Shown: positions 35,042 to 45,775 of the stretch, in pieces
Layout of the letters: each line of letters opens with the position of its first letter
Numbering within the stretch: the first letter of the stretch is position 1
Origin: Pteria penguin
Taxonomy: Eukaryota; Mollusca; Bivalvia; Pterioida; Pteriidae
DNA length: 64,000 nt
Direction of reading: 5' to 3'
Assembly: GCA_035048485.1 (NCBI GenBank)
Contig: CM068583.1
Coordinates: 19,009,341 to 19,073,340 of the forward strand
Translations under genes and position numbers: made by a program
Notes under the pieces: generated by a model
What the model was told of the DNA's origin: nothing
The model's database searches: none
What the model saw: only the letters and a program-made list of their open reading frames with translations

Positions 35042-35236
35042 CATAGGCGTTTCTAGAAAGTTTCTTAAATGAGGAGTTGCAGCCTGCCATGACTACTATT
35101 ATCTACTGTTCAGTTTGAAAAAAAAGGGGGGGGGGGGGGTGTTGCAGCCTTGAAAATGGCCGAAAATAACTTTTTGCTTTGGTAAAAATTTCCGACCAAA
35201 GGGGGGTTACAATCCCCCTCACAATCCTTCAATGCC
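35042..35236. mobile_element. G-rich MITE-like repeat (arm B)
   Basis: Counterpart of 12,213-12,416. It starts AGGCGTTTCTAGAAAG and holds a long G run. The second G run is shorter than in arm A. Confidence 0.5.
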
Positions 35237-35862
35237 GACAGTTTAAAATACATGTACTATACTAATTTCCACCTTCAAGACTTTGATAATTAGTGTTCAG
35301 GGCCTGTCATTTCAACTTAGAGGCACTAAGAGGAACGGGAAATTGCGCCTATGTTTGCATGAGTAAATGTTTTCAATTCCCGAACACTTTTTATCTTTGC
35401 ATGATAAAAATGACTTGTAGTATTAACGTTCAGAAAGAAAAGAACAAATTTATACATACTGAGCACTGCAATACACCTTATAAGATTGCAAATTGTTTAA
35501 AAATGATTTAATGAAAACAATTTAGTAAATTAGATAAGAATCTATGAAACAAATATGAAACGGCCCCTTTGGCTTAACCTTTTTTTTTTTGAAGGGGCCG
35601 TTTCAAAGTTATCACATGATTTGTTTACGAATACCTGTGAATTTGTACATGTATAGTGAAAAAAGGAAAAAGGGGGAGCGGGCACCCGGCTCTAAATCCG
35701 CCACTGGTAGTTCTACTGAATATTGTTCATACAGTACATGACAAGACAGTAAAAACAGTCCTTCAATATTTTATCACTTTTAAAACGCCAAAGAACAAAG
35801 ATCACACATATCAATGTATTTACAATAGCTTTCACGGACACACGTGTCATATGTTATCACAG

Positions 35863-35893
35863 GTCTAAACGGACGCCTGGACTGGATTCACAG
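35863..35893 (+). other. Conserved leader-like block (arm B)
   Basis: Same 31-base block as 13,033-13,063 with two changes, again preceded by GTTATCACAG and followed by ACAACA rather than GT. It is the nearest such block upstream of gene 2, but the 11.5-kb inverted-repeat block lies between them. Confidence 0.4.
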
Positions 35894-36300
35894 ACAACAC
35901 ACGTGTGTATCTATATTACTGCTATTTCTTTCTTGTCATTTGTGTATCGACAAGATTTAATTTCATGACACATTTACTTGAACACTTGCGTATTATATGT
36001 TATGCATGCATTATCACTTTGTGAAATCTACATGTGTAGTTCAAGATCTAGAGTATATCGGTTCTTAATCTAGGTTAATATGTTGAACACGAATGAACGG
36101 TAATATTCTCTATGTGCTACCTACTTCTGTCACAACTTTACCCTTCTTTCTCTGATGTTGGTGATATTTAAAAAAAGGGAAAAGGGGGGGGGGGGGGGGG
36201 GGGTTAAGAGCGCTTCTTAAGGCGACTAAAATGGGGGAGGGCTGGAGGGCGCTGAGGTGACTACATTGGCAATCAGCATTGAAAATATGGGGCTGTAATT

Positions 36301-36507
36301 GGGTCTTTTCGTTATACAGAGTTATTTCCCATATGAGCAGGTATCTGCTTGCATAGGCAGATCTAGAAATTTTTGACGGGGGGGGGGGGGGGCGGTTTGC
36401 AACCTCCTATTACTAGCGTTTTGCACTATTCGGTCCTGAGAGGGGGGTGTTGCAACCATAAAAAATGGTCGAAAGTTATCTTTTCCTGTAAAATTTTCCG
36501 CCGGACC

Positions 36508-36585
<78 letters not shown>

Positions 36586-36765
36586 GAGGGGGGGGGTTTG
36601 GTTTGTTGTTTCCAACCCCCTCTCCAAAATCCGCCAATGGCTTGGCAATTCTATGGAAAGTGGTGTAAAATTGCGGGAAATGATTTAGATATTGTATGAC
36701 GTCACAGTGGTTTGACGTCAAATACCTACCCATATGGGAAATAACTTTGTATCACGAAAAGACCC
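36301..36765. mobile_element. 465-bp MITE with 44-bp inverted termini and an internal (CA)n
   Basis: The left end GGGTCTTTTCGTTATACAGA and the right end in reverse complement GGGTCTTTTCGTGATACAAA match on through TTATTTCCCATATG (about four mismatches in 44). The inside carries a copy of the G-rich GGCAGATCTAGAAATTT repeat, split by (CA)n. It lies just right of the arm B boundary and just left of the inverted arm at 36,820. Confidence 0.82.
36510..36583. repeat. (CA)n microsatellite
   Basis: About 74 bp of pure CA repeat inside the MITE's G-rich core. The ORFs of repeated HT or VC residues on the two strands are artefacts. Confidence 0.97.
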
Positions 36766-37139
36766 AGAGAGATAAAAATTATCGAAATGCTTAAGATTTT
36801 GGAAAAAAGTGAGTTATGAAGCAACGACAGGGACAACGCTCGCTTGAACCCGGGATCGATTTTCGTATTTTGATATACCTCAATATTTAAATAAATAAAT
36901 TTGCTATAATCTCAGCAAGTTTCAGATCTGTATCTCCTGTGAAAGCGGAGATACACCACCTCAAATATGGTCATGTTCTCGTAAATTCACTGGTCGGAGA
37001 AAAGCCCTTCCATGGGTCGACGGCGTAATTACAGGACAACAGCATACGAACTGCAACATCCTCCTCTAGTTACCCCAGACATGTTAAAAGTATATGCACT
37101 TACCCCACTCAGTGTCGAAATAAATCCTTGTTTCCTCCC

Positions 37140-37190
37140 TTAATCACGATAATTCGGCGGTCGTATTTTGAATTTGCCTGTCGACGCCAT
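37140..37190 (-). CDS. Conserved short ORF pointing outward (left arm)
   Basis: Sixteen codons, MASTGKFKIRPPNYRD, then TAA. The right arm has MPSRGKFKIRPPNYRD at the same place, with the same stop. The start lies 22 bases from the start of the divergent ORF at 37,213. A GGGTAAGTG donor-like site follows downstream. Unknown function; possibly an upstream ORF or a first-exon piece. Confidence 0.35.
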   Translation of the reverse strand: MASTGKFKIRPPNYRD

Positions 37191-37212
37191 TTTAGCGTGA
37201 CGAAAGTGTAGA

Positions 37213-37278
37213 ATGGGAGACGAATTCGGATTGGTTGGGGATGTGTCCATCCTAGTCAAAACCGAAAAAAAAGATGAG
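37213..37278 (+). CDS. Conserved short exon-like ORF pointing inward (left arm)
   Basis: Starts ATGGGAGACGAA, reads MGDEFGLVGDVSILVK and ends at GATGAG|GTAAGT, a textbook donor in phase 0. The right arm's version (47,776-47,826) is 15 nt shorter, an in-frame loss, and also ends GAG before GT. It could be the first coding exon of an element gene. No downstream exon was identified. Confidence 0.4.
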
Positions 37279-37398
37279 GTAAGTGAATTCAGTTTGGCGG
37301 AAATTTTAAAATTGGAGAACGAAAACATTTTCGACGAGAAGTCTAGAATAATGTATCTAATGTCGTGGTAATTTATTCAGTCATTTCACTTATGTTCA

Positions 37399-37677
37399 CT
37401 AAATAGTTGAAATATATTTTAAAAGTACACTTATGACAGTCAAATAGTGCTTTAGACACAGCACTTCATTTCTTCTAGTTCTTGAGTATTTGAGAACACA
37501 TGTGTCTCTATGTAACCACCCATTCAAATTTTTGCATTGGATCCATTGTGTATGACCCTCTACTCTGGTGCAAATAGCACAGTAATCACTGTCTATGCTA
37601 CTGGATGGTGGTGAAAGAAGTGGTTGCTCTGAGGTAACCAGTGATGATGAAGGACCTGTGTACTCCGAGTTCTTCAT
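37399..37677 (-). pseudogene. PHD/zinc-finger-like ORF, degenerate
   Basis: 92 codons containing YCAICTRV, then WIQCKNLNGWLHRDTC, then VLCLKHY. The C-x2-C ... C ... H-x3-C ... C-x2-H spacing resembles a PHD-type zinc finger with at least one missing ligand. It lies just inside the left arm on the minus strand. It may be the C-terminus of the minus-strand coding relic at 38,300-39,230, interrupted by the SINE at 37,948. Low certainty. Confidence 0.35.
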
Positions 37678-37947
37678 TTACGAAGTGTACTCATAAATTA
37701 AGGGCTATACTTCATACGGTAGTAAAGAGAAGAGTCTCAGTGGGCATAATTTACAATTAAAGGAATAAAATCCAAAATCCTCAATCTGTGTTGAAATGGG
37801 CTGGTGGTAGGTTGCCCAGTGTTGACCGGTACTCCTCTAAGGAGCAGGATGTTGTCAATGTAGATGGTAGTTTATTCCAATCCCTGATGGTACGTGGGCA
37901 GAAAGAGAACCGGTATATATTTCTTCTTGTTGTAGGTATACGGATGG

Positions 37948-38102
37948 TATGCTGGCTTGGCTTGCGGTACAGACGATCCGGGTTCGATTCTCAACAGAGC
38001 ACCACTATGTTTAAGAGGTTGGTAACCTCTTACTTTCGTGTCGCGATATAAATGAAAAATTATTGAAAGCGACATTAAACGCCTATCAACCAACCAACCA
38101 AC
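37948..38102 (+). mobile_element. tRNA-derived SINE inside the inverted-repeat block
   Basis: B box GGTTCGATTCTC, a GCACCACTATGTTTAAGAGG junction, a TCGCGATATAAATGAAAAAT middle, and an ACCAACCAACCAACC tail. Confidence 0.85.
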
Positions 38103-38299
38103 CTGATGATGTTGCAGAAAGTTGGTATTTTGGGATGAATTCTGAAGAACGCAATGTAACACGATTGAGGATTTTGATGATCGCAGATTTATTGTCTTTT
38201 GATTTTGTAGAGCAACCATATGCTTTACAGATGTTAAAAGTTCAGTTTTTTCATAGGATCAAGAAAATTGTCATTTTGGTAAATAAAGGCCTTCAATAA

Positions 38300-39230
38300 G
38301 TTATTTGAAACGGATTTCCCCTGAAACTTATCCTTAATGATGAAATCAAAGTTGACTTTTGAAATGTCAAGTTCTTATGACTTTTGATGGACTCGAATTT
38401 GTTTCCTGTGGGCCATTTTCTTCTTCACAACAAGACTTGAAAGGAAATCTTTTCTAAACTGATTTAGCATCACCATAACTGTTTTTTAAATTTCTGATAA
38501 TAATTTCTCCTTTGAACTTACTGTGGCTAATATTTCATCCATTACATTGCAAACATTTTCACAAAAAATGAAATGATTTTCATCCTTTTATTTGTCAGAT
38601 TCCTTGAATCGGAAACAGTACATAGAGACCTGTTAAGTGTATTTTTGTCGCAGTTTTGCCATACAGTAGCTCCCGACATATCGAATTTTACCTTGACTTT
38701 AATCTGTAGGTTGTCTTTCCTGAATCCTTCCTTCTTCATTAACTTTGTAGAGTGATTTCTTTTCAAGGAACAAAAATTTTCTAATGCTTGTGGTAATATT
38801 AAAAAAAAAATATGTACCATAACTTGTTGTGATACCACTGGCATGTCAAAGAACATAAGGTATACCCTGGCTTTATAGGTAGTAGAGGTTTGGTGCCTAT
38901 GACATTCCTGATAAAACTGTGCCATTCTCTTATTCTTTATGTTTTGGATTATTTTATCAAGTTACAGTCATTCCTCTTCGTATTAAAAATTCCTGAGAAA
39001 TTGAGACACGTTTACCACATGATTTATACAGTTGTTGTTTTTCTGTTGAAATTTAGTGAATACTTCCTCTGCCTTGAGGTCCTGCAAAACAGTTTCCACA
39101 TATAATATGTAGATGTTCTTCCGTATGATCTGAACCTGCAGACACCTACTTAACACCTTGTCATCCACTTCCTCCGCCTCTTCCTCCTCCTCAATTTTTT
39201 ATGGTCTTTCTGTAATTTAACAACACTGTC
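38300..39230 (-). pseudogene. Minus-strand coding relic, unrecognised
   Basis: A chain of minus-strand open stretches (39,168-38,983 and 38,925-38,542, plus codon-like text to about 38,300) with a Glu-rich start (EEEEEAEEVDDKVLS) and patches such as KVKVKFDMSGATVWQNC. Stops and frame changes interrupt it. It reads like a decayed transposon protein, but I cannot name the family. Confidence 0.3.
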
Positions 39231-39365
39231 CAGTGGCATTAGAGTGTGTTCTTTAGTCGTTTGCCTGAAAAGCAAATTCTATGATTCAATGTGCAGATCA
39301 GTTCATAAACAAGAAGCCCAGGAGCCTATATCGCTTACCTGAGTACCATCAGATTAATTAACTTT

Positions 39366-39440
39366 TACCCAGGGCGGGAGTCGAACCCGGGACCACTCGG
39401 TCACGAGCCGAGCACCTCATCCACTATGCCACACCGGCTT
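39366..39440 (-). mobile_element. tRNA-like SINE head
   Basis: The minus strand has GTGGCATAGTGGATGAGG, an anticodon-arm-like CTCGG-CTCGTGA-CCGAG, and B box GGTTCGACTCC. The acceptor arms do not pair, and AAGCCGG leads into it as in the neighbouring SINE. Called a SINE head rather than a tRNA gene. Confidence 0.6.
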
Positions 39441-39518
39441 GAGTACCATCAGCAAATTTATAATTTCTTAAATAATTTAATGAAATAAACTAATTTAACT
39501 TATTTATTTATTGATTGA

Positions 39519-39775
39519 TTGATTTTTGTTTAACGTCACACCACGAATATTTCACGTATATGGTGACGGCATCTGCCTGATGCAGGGCATACAAATTTTG
39601 ACCTTTGCAACGGACCCACCCGAGTCAGTGAGGGATCTTTAACGTGCCAAGCATACCACGACACGGGGCCTCTCTCATACGAAAGACAGGACACCGGCAT
39701 GACCAGAGCGGGACTCGAACCCCGGCCTCCCGATCAGGAGTCCAGCGCGATACCACTATGCTACGCCGGCTTAAT
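39519..39775 (-). mobile_element. Long tRNA-SINE (second family), full length
   Basis: On the minus strand: AAGCCGGCGTAGCATAGTGG, B box GGTTCGAGTCC, a GCCGGTGTCCTGTC region, AACGGACACACC-like centre 'TTGCAAAGGTCAAAATTTGT', and an end 'CACGTGAAATATTCGTGGTG' type with a CAATCAATCAATAAAT tail. Same architecture as 62,637-62,889. Confidence 0.85.
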
Positions 39776-40085
39776 TTAACTTATTGAATTTATTATTAAA
39801 TTAAATTATTATCAATTATATTTACTTAAGTTAATTTTGAATTTTGCAATTTTTATTAACTTGATATATTTTATTTATGTAATTTATCTAAATTATTTTA
39901 TTTAATGCATTTAATATATTGAATTCATTTACTTAATTTATTAAGATAATTTAATTAATTACATTTATAATTATTTCGTTAATTTAATTCATTGAATGTA
40001 TTTAATTACTTATTAAAATAAATTTACTTGATAATTTATTATTTGATTGATTGAATGTATTTATTTAATTAACATTTATGTGTGA
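39776..40085. repeat. AT-rich low-complexity tract
   Basis: About 300 bp built of ATTTAATTTA-like words with no coding potential. It separates the SINEs from the transposase relic. Confidence 0.8.
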
Positions 40086-40309
40086 CTGTACTGAAGACAG
40101 ACAGATAGACAGATACCAGGCAACGTAATTCCTACTTGTACATCACATGCTACAAAAGAAGCTGTAAATAATCTTTACAATATCAAATTTCATGTTGATG
40201 AATAGTCTTGAGGTTTCCAAAACAAGTAAGATTACCTTACAATGAGTGTTTGATGTGTGCAAATTTGAATATTGTTAAGATATCAACAAAATTTTCCGCT
40301 CAAAATGTA

Positions 40310-41640
40310 AATTTTGAATGCTTCTGCAAGCATTTATGTCATTGTTCCCATCAGTGAATTTTTCTCGGAAATAAATGGATGGAAGATTGCTATAAAGTCA
40401 GGCTTAGAATTAAAACCGTCACCATCACCGACAGAGGTAACATTACATTTTGAAAATATTGACAAGGCAATTTCTTCCAATGCTAGAGTATTGTAAAAAG
40501 AATCCACGGTGTAATTCAGTGCATGTTCAGAGGAATCAGATTATAAATGTAATGTAATTACTGTTGACCTGATCATTAACTTTGCAAGGATGGACAGTGG
40601 AATTTGTATGTTGCTGGCAAAATGCTAGATTTAGGAAGTTTGGGGATAGATGCAACATATAAACGTACAGATTACAACACCATTTTCAAGATTGTACGCA
40701 AACTGAAATTGTGTGAAGGAGTAAAGATAACTAAATATGTAACAAGTAGTCGGTAGAATACTGTGGAGGAATTTGAAAAAGTATCGAGAAGCGAGAATGA
40801 AAATTCTAAAAATGATGGTGACTGTAACAACACATTTACAGAAGCTGACTTCATGAAACTAATCCCAAATTCCATAATGAAATGATTCATTTACTTATGA
40901 GTCAAGCAAACAATTTACAGAGGAATCCTAAAGGGAGTAGATGGCCAAAGGAGATTGTATCCATTTGTTTACAATTATACAATAGGACTCCACTTGGATA
41001 TGAGGCACGCAGACTCAGCAACACACTAGTGCTGCCATCCCCATCACTACTTGTTTTATACAAGAACAGTGTGAAGCAGAGAATTGGTTTTAATGTTGAA
41101 ATATTCCAATGGATGAAAAAGAGTCAGCTCGATTACAAATTTCTGAAGAAGGATCATAGACGAAATGTCAATACAAGACACAATACAGACTTAAAAAAAT
41201 ATTAGTGGTGTTGGTTTAATCGGTCTGGTACATTTGCGCAACACTGAGAAATGGTTTGAAAGACGGAAAATTAGGGAACTATGTACTGCAACTCATATTT
41301 TAAGGATGGCCGGATTCCGTTTTCCTTTAGCTCACTTTGTAACAAAATTACGAGTACGAATTACACACTCTGTTTTGGGAAGTCAAAGACAAATTACAGG
41401 AATATGGATTTCATTGTTGTTACACTTCCATGGATGGAGCAGTATGCAATCTGAATATAAATGTGCCAGAGAAAATGAGTATGCTTGTGCAGAGTCCATG
41501 CAATTTCGAAGAAAGAGTGACATTCATGGTGGATAATTCGCATGTAATTAAAAAGATTTGCAATAATATATTGAAAAGTGGCGTAAGTAAGGGATGCACA
41601 AGGGATCTACTTTTAAACACAGGGGAATATGTCTAATGGA
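40310..41640 (+). pseudogene. P-element-like (THAP9-type) transposase relic
   Basis: Pieces in three frames read in the family's order. VAGKMLDLGSLG and KLKLCEGVKITKY (40,586-40,752), TEADFMKLIPNS (about 40,850), NLQRNPKGSRWPKEIVSICL and LPSPSLLVLYKNSV (40,882-41,080), IDEMSIQ (about 41,157), GFRFPLAHFVTKLRV (about 41,310), CCYTSMDGAVCN (about 41,420), and MVDNSHVIKKICNNILKSG (about 41,530). These are hallmarks of P-type transposases in invertebrates: the RNPxGxRW entry, DEMSIQ with a catalytic-region Asp, and a VDNSHVIKK block. Several stops and frameshifts; no N-terminal THAP domain seen. Dead element. Confidence 0.75.
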
Positions 41641-43461
41641 AAACATCAAAGTTTGTGATAATTTTCAGAGATTCCAGACCAATCAGCAGTATTAATGGTA
41701 ATATATTAATTGAATTGCAAGAGGTTTTAAGCTGGTTCAAAGAATAACGCAATGGTGTCCCAAACAATCAGTCTTTGTTTCCCTGTCAATATATGGATTA
41801 TATAGAGTATTGTATATAAAAAATAGACAACGTTCCAGTTCTTGACCTTTCATACCTACCCTGCCCACTTTCTTGGTGTCAGTAGAATGGTATCATTAAT
41901 GGAGTATGTGTGCTAAGTTTTAAAGTTTAAAAACAATTAGGGCAGTTTTTCAACTAGAGTGTTCATGGAACACATGTGTCGCCTGCCATGACCTTGATCT
42001 TTGATGTGACCCTGTCCTTTAGGTTATGTATCTTATCACGATCAATGTTCGTATGAAGTTTCCTGAAGATGTGAAGAAAGTTTAGACCATTTATATGCAA
42101 GTCTGACTCCACTCAGACAGATGGACAGACAGACGGATGAACAGGTGCTGGGCAGGTTGATCCCTATGTGTCTGCCATGCGCTACAGCTAACACAAAAAT
42201 TAGGATGAAATTACAGATGGACGGACAGACAAATGACCTAAATGCTACATGCCTTGTAATTAAGACTGTGGGCATATAAATTATCGTAGTTGTATATTTA
42301 ATTCAACCTTGTGTTATATACACTGCATCCATACACGCAAAATACTACATTCAGTATATAAAATGCAGTGTTATTACATCAGGCTCAGGAAAATTCCGGC
42401 CATACATAGACAGTTTACCTTGTAAATCTTCAACAGTTCTTGACTTCTCTTTCTGGCATGGACACGAAGGTGAGAATTACTCTATTTTGACTGGCTGTGG
42501 AAGGCAAGCGTATATTTAGTGAAATTAATTCACTCACAAATTTGATGGTGACGTTACCCTTCCAAGTGTCACCCCTAGTTGCCCTAGTTTGAACATATGT
42601 CTGCAATCGATTTCTAATCTGAAATCGTTATATCAGCACAGCTTTAAAGTCAAACAATTTTTATTTACTTATTTATTAATATTTTTTGTTTTTAGTAATT
42701 CAACGGATCTTAAAGTTATAGGTATACAATGCATAAAATGTAATGAAATATTGATATACATGTATAATGAAATATTGATATAATGTTTCATGATGGATCC
42801 GCAAAAGAAATATTCTGATACATCTACCAATCTATCACTTTATAGGTCTGCTAAATGGTATAACAAACCATACCATAAATATGTGTTACACTGTACCTAT
42901 CCAAAGTCAAGCCCTGTGCTTTCTGTACTGGTAATGCAAATGCTAACTAGACTGGAATCTGTGATCCCTCTGCTATATTTTGCCTGAGTTGGACTGTAAA
43001 CTGAAACAATATTGAACAATGAAATGTCAACATGTGAAATAAGTAATTCACATCAAATTAAAAATACATGACAACAAAATAAACATCTAAGAAATATGGA
43101 ATTTTCGAAATTGTGTCATCACTTTTTTTTTTTTTTTTTTTTGCCTCAAAACTCTGTGAATGTATGAACATAATTTTCTCTAGTATCATCTTTAACATGT
43201 CTGAAACAAGATGTACCGGGCACCTATAAGTTGGAAACATTCCCCTTTGCATGGTTCTTTGCCAAGATAAAATATTACAAGGTCAGTTAATTTGAGGTCA
43301 TTTAATAAGGCCGTATTAATAGAACATACATGCCAAATATGAAGTCTTTCTCTCATAATATCACTTACGTGCCATAAAAAAATTAAACTTGTGTAAAGCA
43401 GTTAAAAGATTTTGCCCCAATCAGTCTGTTCAAGAGCATAAAAAATATGTTGAATTTCTTT
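41641..43461. other. Non-coding stretch in the inverted-repeat block
   Basis: No gene recognised. 41,955-42,275 has the 'CTTGATCTTTGATGTGACCCT' and 'GACAGACAGACGGATGAACAG' type of repeat common beside GCATAT elements. A poly-T of about 28 bases lies at 43,115-43,142. Confidence 0.5.
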
Positions 43462-43540
43462 AAGCCGGCGTGGTCGGTCTACAGATCATGTTTGTGTCCT
43501 GTCTTTCCGATGGGACAGTAACAACCGAGGTACCTTATCT
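43462..43540 (+). mobile_element. SINE remnant
   Basis: AAGCCGGCGTGGTCGG, then GTGTCCTGTCTTTCCGATGG, matching the head-to-body junction of the second SINE family with the B box deleted. Confidence 0.4.
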
Positions 43541-43800
43541 AAGACAATTCTTCGTTGGAAAACTCTGTCAAATAAATCTGTTTCGAAGGAGAACTCCCTT
43601 CATCATTATACACTGTGTTCTTCACTGGGGAAAGTTGGTTGAAAAAAACCCACTTAATATTACCTGCATCCTCCAAAAGGAATGATTTACATTTCAAGAC
43701 GCAGAAGACCTCTAATTGTTCCAAACGTTTCATTGAAAGCATGGAAATCTCATCCACCATTAGAACATCTGTCATGATTATTTCATTGTATTTGTCCTTT
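43541..43800 (-). pseudogene. PIF1-like helicase, Walker B piece
   Basis: On the minus strand: DVLMVDEISMLSMKRLEQLE (Walker B and following helix of PIF1 DNA helicases), then FFNQLSPVKNTVYNDEG, a degraded form of the SGDFFQLPPV motif, and IYLTEFSNEEL. Motif order fits PIF1; the expected SGD before FFQ is damaged. The piece is cut at 43,800 by an inverted repeat that separates it from the Walker A piece at 46.9-47.05 kb. Confidence 0.7.
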
Positions 43801-44851
43801 GTCACTCTTATTCCCTTTGCAGTGTGGAGCTCGTAAAAAGTTCCCCGCGGAGAGTTTGACTTAAGTGTTATTATACCCCTTTCCCTCTGATGTTGTGTGG
43901 CTGTGGTACTTTCTACGCAGTGTTTGTTCACATTCATGTATGTACGCAGTGCTGAATTATATTTGTTACGTCTGTATTTAAGGACATTCACGGCGGATGT
44001 AACTAGCCAAACAGGAGATGCTCACTATTCCCGGGCACCTGGTCTCAACTCTGAATTTCACAGGTCCGTAAATATCCACTATGGAACATTTTTTCTAGTG
44101 TCACAGTCATGTGACACCATTTACTTTCGTATTTTTATAGTTTCTGACCACATCATGAATGTAGCTGCTGTCCTATATGAAGTAAATATATTGAGGTATC
44201 ACAAAAAGAATTATCACTTACTTTTATTGCTTAATTGACTATAATAATTGTGTCACATGCATCACATCACTTTATCTGGCATCTTTTCATCCATGTGTCT
44301 ATATATCTGTGTGTCGAATTACACTTCAACATAAATAGTCATATAGGTCTGTAATGTCAAGTCATATCTTAATCATGAAACTTTATAGGAAAGTTCATCA
44401 AGTAAGATATAGCACCTGATAGTCAAGGTCACATCCACGGTCAAAGTCACACAGGCAACGTTTTAGTTTATATTAAGATCAGCAACCTTTCAACTGTACG
44501 ACTGACTTTATATAATGTAAAATACGAAAGTAACTGGTGTCACATGACTATGGTACTAACAACAATGTACCACAGTGGACATTCACGGACCCTTGAAATT
44601 CAGTAGTGAGACCAGGTGCCCGGGAGGAGTGAGCGTCTCCTGTTTGGATAGCCACACCCGCCATTAATGCCCTTACATACAGACGAAACAAATATAATTC
44701 AGCACTGTATTTATACATACATGTGAACAAACACTGTGTAGAAAGTGTCACAGCCACATAACATTAGGAAAATTGGTATAATAACACTTAAGTCAAACCT
44801 CTGCGGGGGACTTTCTTACGAGCTCCCCACTGCAAAGGGTATAAGTGTGAC
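43801..44851. repeat. Large hairpin: about 335-bp inverted arms, 378-bp spacer
   Basis: Left arm 43,801-44,137 and right arm 44,516-44,851 are reverse complements. Shared landmarks are GAGCTCC.CACTGCAAAGGG, the AGGAGA.GCTCACT...CCCGGGCACCTGG repeat and TGTCACATGACT. A third, direct partial copy of the right arm follows at 44,857-45,097. The unit includes the repeat otherwise found in retroelement 3' tails. It is inserted exactly where the helicase relic breaks. Confidence 0.85.
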
Positions 44852-44856
44852 ATTAA

Positions 44857-45097
44857 TGTAAAATACGAAAGTAACTGGTGTCACATGACTATGGCACTAA
44901 CAACAATGTACCATAGTGGACATTCACGGACCCTTATAATTCAAGGGTGGGACCAGGTGCCCGGGAGGAGTGAGCGTCTCCTGTTTGGCTAGCCACACCC
45001 GCCGTGAATTCCCTTACATACAGACGAAACAAATATAATTCAGCATTGTATTTATACATAACATCAGGACAAAAGGGTATAATAACACTTGAGTCGA
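44857..45097. repeat. Third copy of the hairpin arm
   Basis: Direct repeat of 44,516-44,760 starting TGTAAAATACGAAAGTAACT and ending AATAACACTTGAGTC. It lacks about 40 bases around ACACTGTGTAGAAAGTGTC. Confidence 0.85.
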
Positions 45098-45479
45098 AAA
45101 ATAGTTCAAACAAATGCAACACACCATTTGAAGCATTTTGTAAGGCAAACAGTTTCCGGACCAACCCTGACACTACAACTTTTTACTGCATCTGAGCATT
45201 ACAAACTCTACCTAGTTCCTGCTTGCAATATAGTTACAGTGAAATGCCATTTATTTTGTAGGAAAATTAATTTACGATTGCTAATCTCAAAATTATTTTC
45301 CCGTCACTTAAAAATTAAAAACAAAACAGAGTTTGCCTACTTACTGACACTTAATTTTTTCGGCATGAAGCTGGAAACACATATTTTTAGCCTAAGGATG
45401 CAGAGCCAACAGTATAATAGCGTAATGTAGAACGTATGGATCACGGTGATCGGCAGAATTCATATGTCTGCCTATGTGG

Positions 45480-45775
45480 TACATTGGTAATGACCATTGT
45501 TCTCGGCCTAAGCTTAAGGCGTAAGGAATCATCCTTTGGTTAAAAGTTCAAACCCCACTGCACGACAAAGGTTTCCATTCTGTTGAAGGACGATATGAAA
45601 ATTGATCCCATGTCTGTGCCAGGCCAGGCACGTAAAAGATTCCTACCTGTCTATGGCGAGGATAGCCGAGCAGGAGGCCAAACGCTTTTCAATACCGCCT
45701 TCACACCTTTGTAGCTATGTGCCGTCTCACATATGACTTAAATATTGTCGGCTGTGACGTAAAGCAACAATGAAA
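45480..45775 (+). mobile_element. Degenerate long SINE
   Basis: Decayed head (CGGCCTAAGCTTAAGGCG, TTAAAAGTTCAAACCCC), a centre CCAGGCACGTAAAAGATTCC, and an end TATTGTCGGCTGTGACGTAA plus AGCAACAATGAAAC. Parallel to 32,288-32,537. Confidence 0.5.

Larger units (their letters stand above)
25336..36246. repeat. Segmental duplication, arm B
   Basis: Direct copy of arm A (1-13,402). The offset is 25,335 at the left, 25,332 at SDR exon 3, 25,351 at exon 4 and 22,844 at the right end, showing cumulative indels. Arm B covers the end of gene 1 intron 2, exons 3 and 4, and about 8 kb of 3' flank. Copy-specific insertions are the 34,360-34,536 MITE, about 58 bp before the TC repeat at 34,304, and 31,395-33,197. 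In coding sequence I count three amino-acid-changing and three silent differences from arm A in exons 3 and 4, so the copies are young. Confidence 0.93.
36820..37330. repeat. Left arm of a large inverted repeat
   Basis: In reverse complement this matches 47,695-48,335 along its whole length with moderate divergence. Landmarks in order: ATCCCGGGTTCAAGCGAGC, GGAGATACAGATCTGAAACT, GTTCGTATGCTGTTGTCCT, GGGTAAGTGCATATACTTTT and CAAATTCAAAATACGACCG. The divergence is far greater than between arms A and B, so the structure is older than the segmental duplication or evolves faster. Confidence 0.88.

Noticed and set aside
36322..36733. 100-residue ORFs on both strands with HTHT or VCVC runs
   Set aside because: Translations of the (CA)n tract and G-runs inside a MITE.
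39366..39440. Possible tRNA-Thr gene on the minus strand
   Set aside because: The anticodon arm and B box look good, but the acceptor arms do not pair and it has the same lead-in as the neighbouring SINE.
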